NCBI RefSeq assembly: GCF_003286415.2
Contig: NZ_CP043450.1
Coordinates: 4,526,001-4,590,000, forward strand
Direction: 5' to 3'
Origin: Mucilaginibacter rubeus
GTDB taxonomy: Bacteria; Bacteroidota; Bacteroidia; Sphingobacteriales; Sphingobacteriaceae
DNA length: 64,000 nt
Each line of letters starts with the position of its first letter. Position 1 is the stretch's first letter. The notes beneath the pieces were generated by a model. That model was not told the DNA's origin. It did not search any database and was given only the letters and a program-made list of their open reading frames with translations. The position numbers and the translations under genes were made by a program. Below, in pieces: positions 17,048 to 25,983 of this stretch.

Positions 17048-17443
17048 ATGACTACCGGAGAAACCAACCTCAACACCTTACTCAAAAACATGATACCTGT
17101 ACTCAATGCAGGTGATTATGTTTATTGTACAACGCCCTCGCTGAGCAATATCAATACCGATGATATTATAGCCTTTTTTAAAGAAGCGGAATCGCTTACC
17201 CTGATCCTTAAAAAAGAAACCGCCGATAAGCTAAACTTAGCCTACACATACATTGCAGCCTGGATCACTTTAACCATCCATTCATCGCTTGAAGCAACCG
17301 GACTCACAGCGGCATTTGCAACCGCACTGGCCCAGGAAAATATAAGCTGCAATGTGGTAGCGGCCTATTATCATGATCATATTTTTGTAGCGAAAAAAGA
17401 TGCTGAAAAAGCGATGGTAGCGTTGAAGAAGTTATCGGAATAG
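17048..17443 (+). CDS. ACT-domain protein
   Basis: A 131-residue protein with two small ACT-like halves: LNTLLKNMIPVLNAGDYVYC at the N terminus and AFATALAQENISCNVVAAYYHDHIFV in the second half. This pattern belongs to stand-alone ACT proteins (DUF2241/ACT_7) that often bind amino acids and act as allosteric sensors. There is no catalytic domain. It sits between rpsA and pyrR but has its own leaderless promoter, so a shared role with pyrimidine genes is not implied. Confidence 0.8.
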   Translation: MTTGETNLNTLLKNMIPVLNAGDYVYCTTPSLSNINTDDIIAFFKEAESLTLILKKETADKLNLAYTYIAAWITLTIHSSLEATGLTAAFATALAQENISCNVVAAYYHDHIFVAKKDAEKAMVALKKLSE

Positions 17444-17460
17444 GAACACTCAATCATTCG

Positions 17461-17554
17461 CGTCATTGCGAGGTACGAAGCAATCCCAAACTGTACAGAG
17501 GGACTTGTAAGGGTTCCCTGCAAATCGGGGATTGCTTCGTACCTCGCAATGACG
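17461..17554. repeat. CATTGCGAG palindromic repeat, copy C
   Basis: CGTCATTGCGAGGTACGAAG at the left and the exact reverse complement of most of it at the right (CTTCGTACCTCGCAATGACG) form a stem of about 30 bp with a loop of about 35 bases. It begins 17 bases after the ACT gene stop. Confidence 0.85.
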
Positions 17555-17628
17555 GTTTGAGCTAACAACAAAAAGGTAAACTCAGTCCCCTATTCAAAAC
17601 TCATCCTCCAAAACTCAAAACAAATTAT

Positions 17629-17636
17629 TACTTTTG
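17629..17636 (+). promoter_or_regulatory. -7 promoter element for pyrR
   Basis: TACTTTTG, with a leader of about 12-18 nt to the ATG at 17655. There is no room for a classical pyr attenuator upstream of pyrR. Confidence 0.5.
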
Positions 17637-17654
17637 CCCAAATCCACCCATACG

Positions 17655-18203
17655 ATGCAAAATCTAACACTGCTCGACGGACAAAAGTTTCAAATCACCA
17701 TACAACGTTTATGTCGCCAGTTAATTGAAAATCATAACGACTTTTCAAATACGGTATTAATTGGCATTCAGCCACGTGGTATTTATCTGGCTAAACGCGT
17801 TGCCGAAGAACTAAGAAAAATACTTCCGGATAAAAATATACTGCAAGGCGATCTTGATATTACCTTTTATCGTGACGATTTCCGCCGCCGCGAATCACAA
17901 TTGGTGCCAAATCAAACCAAAATAGATTTTATTATTGAAGGTAAAAAAGTGATCATGATGGATGATGTACTATGGACAGGCCGTACCATCCGTGCTGCTA
18001 TGGACGCCATGCAGGCATTCGGTCGCCCGGAGAAAATAGAGCTTTTGGCTTTGGTTGATCGCCGCTATTCACGCCACATCCCGGTATCTGCCGATTATGT
18101 AGGTATCGAGGTTGATTCTATCGCGTCGCAAAAAGTGGTGGTAAGCTGGAAAGATACAGATGGAGAAGATAAGATAGTTCTTGTTTCAGAAGTACAGGAA
18201 TAA
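17655..18203 (+). CDS. pyrR: PyrR bifunctional pyr regulator / uracil phosphoribosyltransferase
   Basis: A 182-residue type I phosphoribosyltransferase. VIMMDDVLWTGRTIRAA (about 102-118) is the PRPP-binding loop, preceded by LDITFYRDDFRRR (flexible hood) and LIGIQPRGIYLA (pyrophosphate loop). In Gram-positives PyrR also binds pyr mRNA to control attenuation; that role in Bacteroidota is less clear. ATG 17655 is used because the longer frame starts inside the promoter. It is followed by a repeat element and then pyrB. Confidence 0.93.
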   Translation: MQNLTLLDGQKFQITIQRLCRQLIENHNDFSNTVLIGIQPRGIYLAKRVAEELRKILPDKNILQGDLDITFYRDDFRRRESQLVPNQTKIDFIIEGKKVIMMDDVLWTGRTIRAAMDAMQAFGRPEKIELLALVDRRYSRHIPVSADYVGIEVDSIASQKVVVSWKDTDGEDKIVLVSEVQE

Positions 18204-18223
18204 ATAATATAGCATAAACAACA

Positions 18224-18318
18224 CGTCATTGCGAGGTACGAAGCAATCCCAAACTATCCAGGGAGGCTTTGTACAGCGCCTCAGCAAGTCGGGGATTGCT
18301 TCGTACCTCGCAATGACG
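18224..18318. repeat. CATTGCGAG palindromic repeat, copy D, between pyrR and pyrB
   Basis: Left CGTCATTGCGAGGTACGAAGC and right GCTTCGTACCTCGCAATGACG are perfect inverted copies. The element would be transcribed as a long hairpin if pyrR and pyrB are co-transcribed. Confidence 0.85.
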
Positions 18319-18373
18319 GACTTAAAAATAAATATTCAGAAATCGAACATCCGAAATCCGAAATCAAAATAAC

Positions 18374-19306
18374 ATGGCAGGACTGAGCACACGACACTTA
18401 TTGGGTATAAAAGATTTGAACCGGGCAGATATTGAGTTGATATTTGAAACTGCCGATACCTTTAAATCTGTTTTAAACCGACCGATCAAGAAAGTGCCGT
18501 CATTACGGGATGTTACCATTGCCAATATCTTCTTTGAAAACTCAACCCGTACCCGTTTATCATTTGAGCTGGCCGAAAAAAGGCTTTCGGCCGATGTAAT
18601 CAACTTCGCGGCCTCATCGTCATCTGTAAGCAAAGGCGAAACACTGATTGATACGGTGAACAACATTCTGGCCATGAAAGTTGATATGGTAGTGATGCGC
18701 CACCCTTATGCCGGTGCGGGGATCTTCCTTTCTAAACACGTAAAAGCACAGATTGTAAACGCAGGTGATGGTGCACACGAGCATCCTACCCAGGCCCTGC
18801 TTGACGCCTTTTCTATCCGTGAGAAATACGGTGATGTGGCTGGCAAAAAAGTGGTGATAGTGGGTGATATCCTGCATTCACGCGTTGCGCTTTCAAACAT
18901 TTTGTGCCTTAAACAACTTGGCGCGGAGGTAATGGTTTGCGGACCAACTACATTGATCCCTAAATACATTGGTTCACTGGGTGTAAAAGTTGAGCACAAC
19001 CTCATTAAAGCCCTTAACTGGTGCGATGTGGCCAATATGCTCCGCATTCAGCTGGAACGTCAGGACATTAAATATTTCCCTTCACTAAGGGAATACACCA
19101 TGCTTTTCGGCCTCAATAAAACCATACTCGATTCGTTGGATAAAGAGATCACCGTTATGCACCCAGGGCCTATCAACCGTGGCGTGGAGATTACAAGCGA
19201 TGTAGCCGACAGCAAACAATCCATTATTCTGGATCAGGTAGAAAACGGTGTTGCCGTACGTATGGCAGTACTTTACCTGCTGGCCGGTCAAACACCAACT
19301 ATATAA
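18374..19306 (+). CDS. pyrB: Aspartate carbamoyltransferase catalytic subunit
   Basis: A 310-residue enzyme making N-carbamoyl-L-aspartate, the committed step of pyrimidine synthesis. Carbamoyl-phosphate motif ENSTRTRLSFELA is near residue 54, HPTQALLDAF near 136 and the closing HPGPINRGVEI near 263. Length matches the catalytic chain. No pyrI regulatory subunit follows; the next gene is a membrane protein, so this is probably the unregulated trimeric form controlled at the RNA or promoter level. Confidence 0.96.
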   Translation: MAGLSTRHLLGIKDLNRADIELIFETADTFKSVLNRPIKKVPSLRDVTIANIFFENSTRTRLSFELAEKRLSADVINFAASSSSVSKGETLIDTVNNILAMKVDMVVMRHPYAGAGIFLSKHVKAQIVNAGDGAHEHPTQALLDAFSIREKYGDVAGKKVVIVGDILHSRVALSNILCLKQLGAEVMVCGPTTLIPKYIGSLGVKVEHNLIKALNWCDVANMLRIQLERQDIKYFPSLREYTMLFGLNKTILDSLDKEITVMHPGPINRGVEITSDVADSKQSIILDQVENGVAVRMAVLYLLAGQTPTI

Positions 19307-19322
19307 GCAGCATGTTTCAGGT

Positions 19323-19865
19323 ATGAAATTCAATTTTAAAACATATCTGAAACATACTTATAAAACCGAACTGGTTTATCTTGCCGTTATTGCGGCGTTG
19401 TATTTTTACGACAACAGCAATCTTATTTTCCTTTTATTTTTCCCGTTCTCGTTTATACAGGGCTATTACCGTTATCAATACAAACTAACCCAGGCAGAAA
19501 AACTCAAAGCCCGTGGCCTTACCGAAGAGGATATCGAAAACATCAGCTTTGTAAAAAAGTGGGAGCATTCACGCAAACGTGGCATGTGGAATTACTGCGT
19601 CATCGATGGCGGGTTTATCTTCGGTTTGGCTTTATCATTAATCACAAGTATCATATGGTTTAAATTAAGCGGCAAGACCGATCTTCATACGCTGCTTTCC
19701 GAACCGGGCGATATGTTTGCTTTTATCGGTTATAATTATATGATTGGCGCCGGTATTGCCGTTATCATATTCCGCATGAAATGGAAATATAATGAAAAAC
19801 GTTTTGTGCGCTTAACCGACCCTTTGGCCGATAATTACTTCGCCAAAGATTATCAGGATATATAA
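19323..19865 (+). CDS. Membrane protein of unknown function
   Basis: A 180-residue protein with about four predicted helices (18-32, 38-55, 100-120 and 145-162) and a charged cytosolic loop (LTQAEKLKARGLTEEDIE). I do not recognise a family. It starts at ATG 19323, 16 bases after pyrB, so it is probably co-transcribed; a longer frame overlaps the pyrB coding end and is less likely. Nothing in the sequence ties it to pyrimidine metabolism. Confidence 0.72.
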   Translation: MKFNFKTYLKHTYKTELVYLAVIAALYFYDNSNLIFLLFFPFSFIQGYYRYQYKLTQAEKLKARGLTEEDIENISFVKKWEHSRKRGMWNYCVIDGGFIFGLALSLITSIIWFKLSGKTDLHTLLSEPGDMFAFIGYNYMIGAGIAVIIFRMKWKYNEKRFVRLTDPLADNYFAKDYQDI

Positions 19866-19966
19866 GTCAAAAGTTTTTAGTCAGCAGTCTTAAGTCGAAT
19901 CTTTTCCAGACTTAGAACTTGTAGCTAAAAATCAAATGATGCTACCTATAACACTAATAGCTATCT

Positions 19967-21397
19967 ATGAAACTCAGGTTCTGTTTTATCTTACTTTTCT
20001 TTATCCCGGGCATAACTTTCGCACAAAGTCATCAGCAGTTTAAAACCGATTCGGTGTTTGTACTGGTGAAAAAGTTTTTCAATACCAAGCAGGCCGATTC
20101 CATTTATACTTTAACCGGGGCAAATTTCAGGCATGCAGTAAGCGCGGGCCAGTTCCGCAGCCTTAGTGAACAGCAATTGTTTCCTTTGAATGCAATCAAG
20201 GGTTCAAGCGTGATCAGCTTTGTTAATAACAAAGTAAGCACGTACAAACTGGTATTTCAATCGGTGACGCTACAGCTGCTCATGAGCCTCGATGCAAGTA
20301 ATAAGATAGAGCTTTTCCTCTTCCAACCCTACAAAGACATCACTGCCGATAAGACCGTACAAATGCCAACATCAAATAAATTGCTTACCGCTGCAGATAA
20401 ACAGGTTGATGAAATTGCGCGCCCTTACATTCAAAAAGCTAATACGGTTGGCCTAAGTATAGGTATATTTAAAGATGGCCAGATCAGCGTTTACAATTAT
20501 GGCGAAACGGCACGCGGCAACAACCAGCTCCCAACTGCTAATACGCTCTTTGAGATCGGCTCCATCACCAAAACATTTACAGCCACTCTCCTGGCATACT
20601 ATGTTAACGAAGGTAAAGTGAAACTGACCGACCCTATTACCAAATATTTGCCCGATTCGGTAAAAACCAATACCGCGTTAAATGCCGTAACACTGCAAAC
20701 TTTAAGTAACCATACATCCGGTTTGGCCCGCATCCCTGAAAACCTTCAGTTTGACTCGACCAGTGCGGCAAATCCTTATAAAAGTTATAATAAGCCACTA
20801 TTATACAGCTATCTGAAAACCTGTAAACTCAACAGCAAACCGGGAGAGCAATACGCATATTCCAACTTAGGCGTAGGTTTATTAGGGACGATATTATCGC
20901 AGATAAGCGGCAAAACATTTGATCAAATGGTTCAGGAAGTAATTTGCGCGCCTTTAGGTATGAAAAATACTGTACAGCATTTAAGCGCTTTACAAATGCC
21001 CCATTTTACCAAAGTATACAGCCAGTATGGCGATGCTACAGTTGCCTGGGATTTTGACGCTCTTGCCGCCTGCGGAGCCCTGCATTCAACAATAAATGAT
21101 TTGTTGATATACGCAAAAGCCAACATGACAAATGGCACAGATAAGCTATCAAAGGCTTTTGAACTTACACATCAACTCACTTACAGCAAGGACGCGAAAA
21201 TAGCCCTCGGCTGGCACATCATTCTGGTTGATGGCGTAGATTACATTTTTCACAATGGCGGCACTTATGGCAGCAGCAGTTTCCTGGCTTTTAATGCTGA
21301 TAAGAAACTTGCAGTGGTTGTACTATCCAATGCAGCCGAAAGTACGGATGCTGTGGGGACAGGGATTATTAAGAAGTTGCAGGCAGAAAATAAATAG
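19967..21397 (+). CDS. Serine hydrolase of the class C beta-lactamase / DD-peptidase fold
   Basis: A 476-residue exported enzyme. Signal peptide 1-19 (GITFAQ). Residues 25-125 form a small extra N-terminal domain, and the beta-lactamase-like domain spans about 145-470. Catalytic motifs are S199-x-x-K202 (GSITKT), Y298-S-N300 and H429-N-G-G432, equivalent to the third KTG-type motif. Such enzymes act as esterases, D-aminopeptidases or peptidoglycan hydrolases as often as beta-lactamases, and the sequence does not decide. Single gene, with its own terminator downstream. Confidence 0.9.
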   Translation: MKLRFCFILLFFIPGITFAQSHQQFKTDSVFVLVKKFFNTKQADSIYTLTGANFRHAVSAGQFRSLSEQQLFPLNAIKGSSVISFVNNKVSTYKLVFQSVTLQLLMSLDASNKIELFLFQPYKDITADKTVQMPTSNKLLTAADKQVDEIARPYIQKANTVGLSIGIFKDGQISVYNYGETARGNNQLPTANTLFEIGSITKTFTATLLAYYVNEGKVKLTDPITKYLPDSVKTNTALNAVTLQTLSNHTSGLARIPENLQFDSTSAANPYKSYNKPLLYSYLKTCKLNSKPGEQYAYSNLGVGLLGTILSQISGKTFDQMVQEVICAPLGMKNTVQHLSALQMPHFTKVYSQYGDATVAWDFDALAACGALHSTINDLLIYAKANMTNGTDKLSKAFELTHQLTYSKDAKIALGWHIILVDGVDYIFHNGGTYGSSSFLAFNADKKLAVVVLSNAAESTDAVGTGIIKKLQAENK

Positions 21398-21406
21398 TAT
21401 AAAACC

Positions 21407-21498
21407 ATGTCATTGCGAGCGAAGCGTGGCAACCGCACGGAAGCAGGGCCGCTCTGTATAGCATGCGATTGCTTCGTCGTTCCTCCTCGCAATGACAT
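21407..21498. repeat. CATTGCGAG palindromic repeat, copy E
   Basis: Left ATGTCATTGCGAGCGAAGCG, right TCCTCGCAATGACAT. It lies between the serine hydrolase stop and the terminator. Confidence 0.8.
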
Positions 21499-21510
21499 AG
21501 TTTTTATAAA

Positions 21511-21550
21511 AACAGAAGCCCGACAGCTCTTCAGCTTTCGGGCTTCTGTT
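21511..21550. terminator. Bidirectional intrinsic terminator
   Basis: AACAGAAGCCCGA (21511-21523) pairs with TCGGGCTTCTGTT (21538-21550). It serves the serine hydrolase and the convergent efflux operon. Confidence 0.85.
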
Positions 21551-21599
21551 TATCCCTTCGCACTATCCATGTGGTCGAATCTAATCGACTTTCAAATCA

Positions 21600-22727
21600 T
21601 TAATATTTCAGGGTCGATCCGTTTCTGATCTCGTCTGATGCTGATTTTACCAATTTATCATCGGCTTTAAGGTCGCCACCGAAGATCTCGACGCTATCGC
21701 CGTTGGTGAGGCCTTTCTTAACATCAACCCAAACAGCTTTATGGTCAACAACCTTGATAACAAAAACCTTTTCGGTTGAAGTTGCTACTGCTGATTTAGG
21801 CACTACGTAAGTACTGTCGCCATCAGGTAGTGGAACACTCACTTCGGCAAACATATGCGGGATCAGTTTTTTGCTTTTGTTGTAAACGTCCATCTCCAGG
21901 CGTTCTGCACGTAATTTTTCATCAAGCGCGCCTGCTATACGTTTTACCTGGGCGGTAAACTTTTCGCTTGGTAATGCCCTTACGGTAAAATTAACTTCGC
22001 TTTTGTTGCTTAGCGCGCCGGTATAAATTTCCGGTACAGATACCACTAAACGCATCCTGTTTTGATCCTGTACTGTAAACAACGGATCAGTAGTTTTACC
22101 ACCCGGACCAACATAGGCGCCCAGGTTAACGTTACGGCTGGTGATCACGCCATCAAATGGTGCACGGATCTCCAGGTAAGCCAGATTAGCTGATACTTCT
22201 TTCAAGCCAGATTTAGCGGCATCAACATTAGCCTGATCGGCATTCTTTTTAGCTTCCGCCTGCTCCAGATCGTTTTGAGAAACCGTACCCGGAGTTTTGC
22301 TGGTGCTTACCAACCTGTCGTAAGTAGCTTTACTGGCAAAGTAAACAGCCTCATATTGCTTAATACGTGATTGGGCCGATGCCAATTGCGAGTTAATTTC
22401 AGGCGCTTCAAGCACAGCCAATAGCTGGCCTTGTTTAACTTCCGAACCGATATCAACCAAAAGCTTTTTAACGTAGCTGTTGGTTTTGGCATACAGGTCA
22501 ACCTGTTGGTAAGGGATCAGCTCACCCGGAATAGTGATGACGCTGCTTAACCTGCCTTTAGTTACCGGTACTAATTGTACGGTTGGGGTTTCAACAGCGG
22601 CCTGCTGTTGTTCCTCTTCCTGCTGCTCCTTTTTTTCGTTATCATCTGAGTGGCAGGCACTCAGGGAGCTTACTGCCATAGCTAAAACAGCAAGCAGTAA
22701 TATTGATTTATTTTTTAGCTTATTCAT
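21600..22727 (-). CDS. RND efflux periplasmic adaptor (membrane fusion) lipoprotein
   Basis: A 375-residue adaptor with a lipoprotein signal ending SSLSACHSDD. It has the typical order: beta-barrel/lipoyl segment (QVDLYAKTNSYVKKLLVDIG), alpha-helical hairpin (about 105-175), second lipoyl half (LEIRAPFDGVITSRNV) and C-terminal membrane-proximal domain. ATG 22727 overlaps the RND stop by 8 bases, so translation is coupled; the further upstream ATG overlaps more. It is last in a tolC-RND-adaptor operon, whereas adaptors usually come first. Confidence 0.92.
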   Translation of the reverse strand: MNKLKNKSILLLAVLAMAVSSLSACHSDDNEKKEQQEEEQQQAAVETPTVQLVPVTKGRLSSVITIPGELIPYQQVDLYAKTNSYVKKLLVDIGSEVKQGQLLAVLEAPEINSQLASAQSRIKQYEAVYFASKATYDRLVSTSKTPGTVSQNDLEQAEAKKNADQANVDAAKSGLKEVSANLAYLEIRAPFDGVITSRNVNLGAYVGPGGKTTDPLFTVQDQNRMRLVVSVPEIYTGALSNKSEVNFTVRALPSEKFTAQVKRIAGALDEKLRAERLEMDVYNKSKKLIPHMFAEVSVPLPDGDSTYVVPKSAVATSTEKVFVIKVVDHKAVWVDVKKGLTNGDSVEIFGGDLKADDKLVKSASDEIRNGSTLKY

Positions 22728-25700
22728 GATGGTGCAAAGGGACATAAAATTTACTTTCTTTATCTTCTGGGTCTAATGAAACAGATTGGGTGCTGGCGTT
22801 ACCTTGTACCCAGGCAAAAACCAATGGCAATATCAACAGTGCCGCAAAGGTTGAAGCGATAAGGCCACCAATAACTGCGCGACCTAATGGTGATGTTTGA
22901 TCACCACCTTCACCTAAGCCCGATGCCATAGGGATCATACCTACAACCATCGCCAAACTGGTCATTAAAATTGGGCGTAAACGTAACGCTACTGCTTCAC
23001 GTGCTGCTTTCAGCGCGTCGCCATTGTGCTTGCGAAGCTCCTCGGCGTTGGTGATCAACAATACCGCGTTTGATATAGATACACCCACCGACATAATCAT
23101 ACCCATGTATGATTGCAGGTTGAGCGTAGCGCCTGTTATTTTAACCAGTAACAACGAACCAAACAATACCGCAGGTACGGTAGAGAGTACCACAAATGAT
23201 ATTTTAAACGATTGGAAGTTAGCTGCCAGCATCAGGAATATCACCAATACAGCCACAACTAAACCGCCCTGTAAGCTATCAAGCGTAGCTATTAAGGTTT
23301 GGCTCAAACCGTGCAATTCAACTGTCAGACCACGCGGAGGAGCTCCCAATTCATCAAGGGCTTTCTGTACATCGCGGGTGGCGGTACCAAGGTCCTTTTT
23401 GTTGATGTTGGCAGTTACCGAAAGCGTTGGTACAGCACCTACGTTATCGTCTTCACCAAAGGTAGTACCTGTTTTAACATCGGCAACGTCGCCAAGTACC
23501 GGGCGGGCCTGGTTTGCCAGTACCGGGATCTCTTTCACATCGTTCAGGCTGGCCATTTGATATTCCGGAACCTGTACCTGTACAAGGTAGCTTAAGTTCG
23601 ATTTCTCATCTATCCAGTTATTCTTTTCGGTAAACCTTGATGAGGATGTTGACGCGATCAATGAACGTGATATATCATTTAAGCCCACACCTAATTGCGC
23701 AGCACGCTGCCTGTCGATATTGATATCGATAGTAGGATAGTTAAATGATTGTCCTATCTGCACATCGCGCAGGTATTTGATGCTTTTTAACTTTTCAATG
23801 ATCTTAAAAGCGTACTCAACGTTTTGCTTTTTGTTTTTACCGGTAAGCGCAACCTCAATAGGCGTTGGCGAACCCTGGCTCAGGATCTTGTCGGTCAGCT
23901 CAATAGGCTCAAACGATAATTTAATATCCGGCAATTGTTTAGCCATCTGATACCTGAATTTTTCTTTCAGATCATCAAGATTGACCTTATAATCTTCTTT
24001 CAAACTTACCTGCATAACCGACTCTTGCGGACCGGCCATAAACAGGTATATCGGGTTGGTTGAGAAGGATGACGGGTGTGAACCAACAAATGTTGATGTA
24101 ATTTCAATATTATTCTTACCTACAATATCCCCTAAAATACGCTGTGCTTTAACTGCTACAAGCTCGGTACGCTCTAAACGGGTACCGTCTGGTGCACGTA
24201 ACCTCACCTGGAAAGTGCCTGAGTTTACTTTTGGTAATACGTCGCGCCCAATAGTATTGAGCAGTAATACAGCCAGCGCTATTGCAGCTACTGCATATAC
24301 CGATACGATCAATGCGCGTTTAGGCAGCATGCGGTCCATCAGGCGCATAAAGCTATCCCTGAATTTATCAAACTTAGTTGCTTTATGACCTTTGTGCTCA
24401 AGCACAGCCTTCATGGCTTTCTCTTTCTGCTCCCATGGCTCACCTTCATCTTCTAAAGCGAAACCATCTTTGTGGCTATGATCTTCGTGTTTGTTGACCA
24501 TGATCCAGTTGGCCATGATAGGAACAAAGGTTTGTGCCAGGAAGTAAGATACGATCATGGAGAAACCGATAGCAAGCGCCAGCGGCAGGAACAACGCTCC
24601 CGGGATACCGTTCATGGTAAAGGCTGGTGCAAACACCGCCAGGATACAGAACAGGATCAGCAATTTAGGGAATGCGATCTCCTTACAGGCATCCCATATA
24701 GCTAATGCTTTAGGTTTACCCATATCAAAATGCTGGTGAATATTCTCGATAGTTACCGTCGATTCATCCACCAAAATACCGATAGCCAGCGACAGACCGC
24801 TCAGCGTCATGATATTGATGGTTTGATGAGCCAGCGACAGGAAAAATATTGCCGAGATAACGCAGGTAGGGATGGTCAGGATCACGATAAGCGCGCCGCG
24901 TTTATCACCCAAAAACAACAATACCATCAAACCTGTAAGTACGGCACCAATAGCGCCTTCTTCGGCCAAACTTTTTACCGCGTTTATTACGTAAACCGAC
25001 TGGTCAAACACGAACGAAAGTTTCACATCCTCTGGTAACAAAGCCTGGAAGCGGGGAAGCGCTTTTTTAAGGTTTTGCACCACCTCCCATGTTGAAGCTG
25101 TAGCCGATTTGGTGATAGGCAGATAAACCGACCGTTTGCCGTTGATAAGCGCGTAACCGTTGGTGATATCGGCACCATCTTCAATGGTGGCTACATCTTT
25201 CATAAACACGGTTTGAATGCCGTTTTTATATAGCGGGATATCTCCAAAATCCTGAACCTTTTTAATGGTAGTGTTAGCCGGCGACAGGTAGTTATAATCG
25301 CCGATACGAACGTTACCTGCAGGCGTGTTCTGGTTATTCTCGCGCAGGGCGGCCACGATCTGGTCGGGCGTTAAGTTGTGCGAGCGTAACAGGTTAGGGT
25401 CTGCCTTGATCAGGATTGTACGTTGGTTACCACCAAAAGGCGCCGGAGCAACAAGGCCCGGTATTGAGGTAAATGACGAACGTACATAAACCAAAGCATA
25501 ATCGAGTAATTCGTTATTGCTTCGGGTGGCGCTGCTCAACACCAGCTGACCAACCGGTAATGTTGAAGCGTCAAAGCGCAAAATGAAGGGAGGCTGCGAC
25601 CCCTGCGGGAAGCTGGCCTGGGCCCTGTTGGTATACGCCGTGACCTCCGCCGCGGCTTGGGCCATATTAGTGCCCTCGTAAAAAGTAACTTTAATTAAAG

Positions 25701-25965
25701 TTAAACCCTGAATATTTTTCGTTTCGATACTTTTTACGCCCGATACGAAAAGCAACAGGTTAACATATTGCTTACCAAAGTAAGCCTCCATTTGGTTTGG
25801 GGTAAAACCGCCGTATGGGTGCGATACATATATAACCGGCAGGTTAAGATCGGGAAATATATCGATCTTGATAGTCCGTACCGCATTTATACCGAAGAAG
25901 AACAGCCCGGCTACTAAAACCAATATGGTAATTGGTTTCTGCAGCGCCCCTTTTATCATTCCCAT
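22720..25965 (-). CDS. RND efflux transporter inner-membrane pump
   Basis: A 1081-residue pump with 12 predicted helices in two repeats and two large periplasmic loops. Helix 4 carries GILVDESTVTIENI, where the usual Asp-Asp of AcrB is Asp-Glu, as in many Bacteroidota and metal- or organic-cation-type RND pumps. There is an extra charged cytosolic loop near 500-550 (KHEDHSHKDGF). Substrate cannot be read from the sequence. It lies 18 bases after tolC and overlaps the adaptor gene. Confidence 0.94.
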   Translation of the reverse strand: MGMIKGALQKPITILVLVAGLFFFGINAVRTIKIDIFPDLNLPVIYVSHPYGGFTPNQMEAYFGKQYVNLLLFVSGVKSIETKNIQGLTLIKVTFYEGTNMAQAAAEVTAYTNRAQASFPQGSQPPFILRFDASTLPVGQLVLSSATRSNNELLDYALVYVRSSFTSIPGLVAPAPFGGNQRTILIKADPNLLRSHNLTPDQIVAALRENNQNTPAGNVRIGDYNYLSPANTTIKKVQDFGDIPLYKNGIQTVFMKDVATIEDGADITNGYALINGKRSVYLPITKSATASTWEVVQNLKKALPRFQALLPEDVKLSFVFDQSVYVINAVKSLAEEGAIGAVLTGLMVLLFLGDKRGALIVILTIPTCVISAIFFLSLAHQTINIMTLSGLSLAIGILVDESTVTIENIHQHFDMGKPKALAIWDACKEIAFPKLLILFCILAVFAPAFTMNGIPGALFLPLALAIGFSMIVSYFLAQTFVPIMANWIMVNKHEDHSHKDGFALEDEGEPWEQKEKAMKAVLEHKGHKATKFDKFRDSFMRLMDRMLPKRALIVSVYAVAAIALAVLLLNTIGRDVLPKVNSGTFQVRLRAPDGTRLERTELVAVKAQRILGDIVGKNNIEITSTFVGSHPSSFSTNPIYLFMAGPQESVMQVSLKEDYKVNLDDLKEKFRYQMAKQLPDIKLSFEPIELTDKILSQGSPTPIEVALTGKNKKQNVEYAFKIIEKLKSIKYLRDVQIGQSFNYPTIDINIDRQRAAQLGVGLNDISRSLIASTSSSRFTEKNNWIDEKSNLSYLVQVQVPEYQMASLNDVKEIPVLANQARPVLGDVADVKTGTTFGEDDNVGAVPTLSVTANINKKDLGTATRDVQKALDELGAPPRGLTVELHGLSQTLIATLDSLQGGLVVAVLVIFLMLAANFQSFKISFVVLSTVPAVLFGSLLLVKITGATLNLQSYMGMIMSVGVSISNAVLLITNAEELRKHNGDALKAAREAVALRLRPILMTSLAMVVGMIPMASGLGEGGDQTSPLGRAVIGGLIASTFAALLILPLVFAWVQGNASTQSVSLDPEDKESKFYVPLHHHE

Positions 25966-25983
25966 TGTATATGTGTGTAACTG